A stretch of DNA of 64,000 bases, taken from an uncultured Allomuricauda sp. Lineage in GTDB: Bacteria > Bacteroidota > Bacteroidia > Flavobacteriales > Flavobacteriaceae. Below the pieces are notes generated by a model that worked only from the letters and a program-made list of their open reading frames with translations, ran no database searches and had not been told where the DNA came from. Of this stretch, positions 61,695 to 64,000 are shown piece after piece (position 1 is the stretch's first letter; each line of letters starts with the position of its first letter). The DNA lies in assembly GCF_947499695.1 (NCBI RefSeq), contig NZ_CANMPQ010000002.1, positions 186,001 through 250,000 of the forward strand, written 5' to 3'. Position numbers and translations under genes: made by a program.

Positions 61695-62834
61695 ATGAAG
61701 AATGGTATACTTTTTCTATTTCTCACTTTAAGTGCATTTTCTTCCCTTACCGCGCAAGAAGCTATTAATCTTTTTGGAAATCTTGATTTTGGACCACACC
61801 TGGTCGGGACAAAGCAACTCGCCGTGGATCATACAACAAATGGAACGTCAACAAGCCTCAATATTCAACTTTGGTATCCCGGAAATAAGAACGGTGACAA
61901 ATTAATATTTTCGGATTACCTCAATTACAAAGGTAAATTCAGTCATCAGGAACTTTTGGAGAATCTTTCCGTAGGAATTTCAGGTGTCCAAAATGCATTT
62001 CCAAATAATAGTTTGGAACTAGTTCTAAATGCTCAAATGAAAGCCTCCAAAAATGTAGCTCCAAAAAATGGTCAGTTTCCGCTTCTCGTTTGGAGCCTGC
62101 GCTATGGAACTGTGGAATCCCAATTCCTGATTTCAGAATATTTGGCTAGTCAAGGTTATGTTGTGGCTTTTGTTGAAGACAATCCAAATTCCGAGTTTCC
62201 TTGGCAATTACCTTCTGCTGAAGAAAAAGAATCGGTCCTAAACCAACAAATTGCCGATTTGAATCACGCTATAGCCCATTTGAAAAAGCAGCAGAACATA
62301 GATAAGGACAGAATTGGAATTTTGTCCTGGAGTTATGCCGGAGAATCGGCAATTCTAACCCAAATGAGCAATTCCGATATAGATTTGGTTGTTGGATTGA
62401 GTTCGATAGGGTTTTCATATGGAGTGTATTCAGGAGGCGAACTCCCAAATAAAATTGTAACAGACCAAATTCAGGTTCCATATCTAATTTTATCCGAAAA
62501 AATTGGAACTAACGGAAAGGAAAGAACACCTCCGGACATTTTTGATGACATGAATTCTAATTCCCGCTTCGTCTCCTTTGAGGAACTCTCCCATGGAAAT
62601 TTTAATGCTATGGAAGGGATGATCCCAGGAATTTTGAACACAAACAAAGTTCAAAGCTGGTCAAAAGGTGGGGAATTAGCCCAATTAGGGTACGAAACTA
62701 TCTGTAAAACTACCCTCTCTTTCATTAATGCAGTCCTTCAATCTTCCAATTCAATTTCTTTTGATAACCAAATGAAAGAATTAAAAGAAATACTACCCCC
62801 AACATTTATTTCAGTTTACCAGCCTAAAAACTAA
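61695..62834 (+). CDS. Secreted alpha/beta-hydrolase-like protein
   Basis: 379 aa with a signal peptide (FLFLTLSAFSSLTAQ). The fold elements parallel the lipoprotein at 50956 (LNIQLWYPGNKNGDKLIFSDYLN; FPLLVWSLRYGTVESQFLISEYLASQGYVVAFVE). Here the nucleophile elbow reads S-W-S-Y-A with Ser at about residue 213, and a candidate His is in FEELSHGNFNAM. It belongs to a dienelactone-hydrolase-like or platelet-activating-factor-acetylhydrolase-like group. Substrate unknown. It starts 58 nt after the TonB receptor gene. Confidence 0.82.
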   Translation: MKNGILFLFLTLSAFSSLTAQEAINLFGNLDFGPHLVGTKQLAVDHTTNGTSTSLNIQLWYPGNKNGDKLIFSDYLNYKGKFSHQELLENLSVGISGVQNAFPNNSLELVLNAQMKASKNVAPKNGQFPLLVWSLRYGTVESQFLISEYLASQGYVVAFVEDNPNSEFPWQLPSAEEKESVLNQQIADLNHAIAHLKKQQNIDKDRIGILSWSYAGESAILTQMSNSDIDLVVGLSSIGFSYGVYSGGELPNKIVTDQIQVPYLILSEKIGTNGKERTPPDIFDDMNSNSRFVSFEELSHGNFNAMEGMIPGILNTNKVQSWSKGGELAQLGYETICKTTLSFINAVLQSSNSISFDNQMKELKEILPPTFISVYQPKN

Positions 62835-62914
62835 ATAGCGCTCTTATAGTTTTGGGTGGAGCAGTTTTTTTGTTGACTTTTTACGATTGAACAAATCCAT
62901 TTTTCTAAATCTAT

Positions 62915-64000
62915 CTAAGGATACAACTCCATGCGCAAAACATTGTGGAAACTAATATTGAACACACTGTTAGGAGGGTTTATTGTAGCTTCAAAAATCA
63001 CTGATTTGGTATCATAATCTACCTCAATAACTTTGCCCGCAGCAACACCTTGGCCTACGGAAGCCCCAGGGGTAAATAATATTGAATTGTTGTCCGTCAC
63101 ATAGCTAACTTTTGATACAATTCTGGAATAGGTCTCCTCTCCTCTCTCTTTTCCATATGACCAAACTTGTTTAATGGTCTTGTTAACCGAATCGATTTCA
63201 TACTCAACTGCACGACTATAAGGCCCAAAATTGGTATAATTCCTGTTGTCTCCATTATCAAAGACCATTAAGTTTCCATTGGGTAAAAGAATGGGTGAAT
63301 GTTGATACCATGGCCATTCAAAATCAGGATGGTTGCTATTTCCCACCAATACATCCATATCGGTGATTTCCAAATCCCCTGAGTCTAGAGGTGTCAACAG
63401 AAATTGATTTAAATCCAAACCATTGCCTGCAGTTCCCCAAGCTTCATGCGGAGCCAAAATATAGCTCAATTCGTTTTGTTCGTTGAGCTTAACAATCCCT
63501 TGCGTTCTCCCAGAAACGATAATTTCATTGTCTTGTTGGCTATATTCAATAGCATTCGCATGAAACCAATCAACATCTAAATTGGCCAAATCAGTCGGCC
63601 ATGCGCGACGGGCATTGTCCAACGGAATATTTAAATCCCATGTGGTAACAATCTGACCGGTGTTACGATCTATCTCAATAATTACATCCTCAACGGTAGA
63701 TTTAGAGACATCACTAACAGTCACTAAAAAATTCCCGTTCGGTTTTTCAATGACGTGATGATGAAAGTCGTTCCCCATTAAGCTCCAGGAATTGATAATA
63801 TTTCCCATTATATCAATTTCATAAAGACTAGTTGTGGAAGCATCACCAAACAGTAGGTTGCCATTTTGTAAACGTGTCATTCCATTATCATAGAATAAAT
63901 TTGAAAGCTGGGGATGGTTTGAAAAATCCAAATACCATCTAATATCACCATACTGATCGAACATGAAAGGCCTTTGAGGTCTAAAATTTTCACTGAACCC
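62915..64000 (-). CDS. Arylsulfotransferase (ASST) family protein, partial at window edge
   Basis: The frame stays open to the end of the window (a 12-codon stretch before the Met at 63964 reads GFSENFRPQRPF), so the N-terminus lies outside; at least 361 residues are present. Features of ASST-type beta propellers: DFHHHVIEKPNGNFLVTVSD, DVDWFHANAIEYSQQDNEIIVSGRTQGIVKL and PWYQHSPILLPNGNLMVFDNGDNRNY, which supply the active-site His and Arg candidates. Such enzymes transfer sulfate between phenolic compounds, but many Bacteroidota members are uncharacterised. Convergent with the hydrolase gene. Confidence 0.85.
   Translation of the reverse strand, partial: GFSENFRPQRPFMFDQYGDIRWYLDFSNHPQLSNLFYDNGMTRLQNGNLLFGDASTTSLYEIDIMGNIINSWSLMGNDFHHHVIEKPNGNFLVTVSDVSKSTVEDVIIEIDRNTGQIVTTWDLNIPLDNARRAWPTDLANLDVDWFHANAIEYSQQDNEIIVSGRTQGIVKLNEQNELSYILAPHEAWGTAGNGLDLNQFLLTPLDSGDLEITDMDVLVGNSNHPDFEWPWYQHSPILLPNGNLMVFDNGDNRNYTNFGPYSRAVEYEIDSVNKTIKQVWSYGKERGEETYSRIVSKVSYVTDNNSILFTPGASVGQGVAAGKVIEVDYDTKSVIFEATINPPNSVFNISFHNVLRMELYP

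Noticed and set aside
1..64000. CRISPR arrays, rRNA genes, prophage genes
   Set aside because: No regularly spaced repeats, rRNA-like sequence or phage structural genes were found on reading the window.

Overview
The window is about 64 kb of chromosome from a member of the Bacteroidota, most likely a marine Flavobacteriaceae. The evidence is the low GC content, promoters of the TTG-N19-21-TAnnTTTG type, and typical family content: RseP next to a tRNA, DUF4097, DUF6090, DUF4401, TonB receptors with CarboxypepD_reg domains, an rnpA-S41 peptidase pair and LytTR two-component systems. Gene density is high, with many 1-30 nt overlaps. The genus is not decided by the sequence.

Layout. 0-8.7 kb: lepA, a small lipoprotein, a NarL-type response regulator with a 7TM histidine kinase, two related outer-membrane barrels and a CPA1 antiporter with an RCK domain. 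8.8-21.4 kb: a USP-SulP anion transporter pair, an MBL hydrolase, S8, M1 and S41 peptidases, rnpA, an alpha/beta hydrolase and a sulfatase. 21.5-25.3 kb: a MarR regulator framed by two identical 14-bp palindromes, then a DUF2157-DUF4401-GDYXXLXY membrane operon. 25.3-27.2 kb: a C5-methyltransferase overlapping a PD-(D/E)XK nuclease (type II R-M).

27.2-36.1 kb is the most interesting part, a minus-strand peptide-export island. Two tiny adjacent genes (45 and 44 codons) encode double-glycine-leader peptides with short hydrophobic cores containing GxxxG motifs. Upstream of them lie an outer-membrane CarboxypepD_reg protein, a small HTH protein, a C39-peptidase ABC exporter with an intact Cys/His/Asp triad and an HlyD-type adaptor. 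A LytTR response regulator and LytS-type kinase are further upstream. A decayed, internally deleted second copy of the R-M junction lies between exporter and regulator. The island core is therefore bracketed by a working and a dead R-M copy in direct orientation. The architecture resembles two-peptide (class IIb) bacteriocin loci, but no classical immunity gene is seen.

36.2-64 kb: a TPR membrane protein, lipoproteins, tRNA-Asn, rseP, a SCO protein, feoA-feoB with a 49-codon Cys-rich partner, and an ECF sigma/anti-sigma(HEAT)/DUF4097x2 operon. These are followed by a DUF2141-DUF423 pair, an S9 peptidase, a membrane-anchored AraC regulator, a hydrolase/SDR cluster, divergent MFS and Crp genes, and a metal-homeostasis module (ZIP transporter-DtxR repressor diverging from a TonB receptor across one palindromic operator). 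The window ends with an alpha/beta hydrolase and an arylsulfotransferase cut by the window edge.
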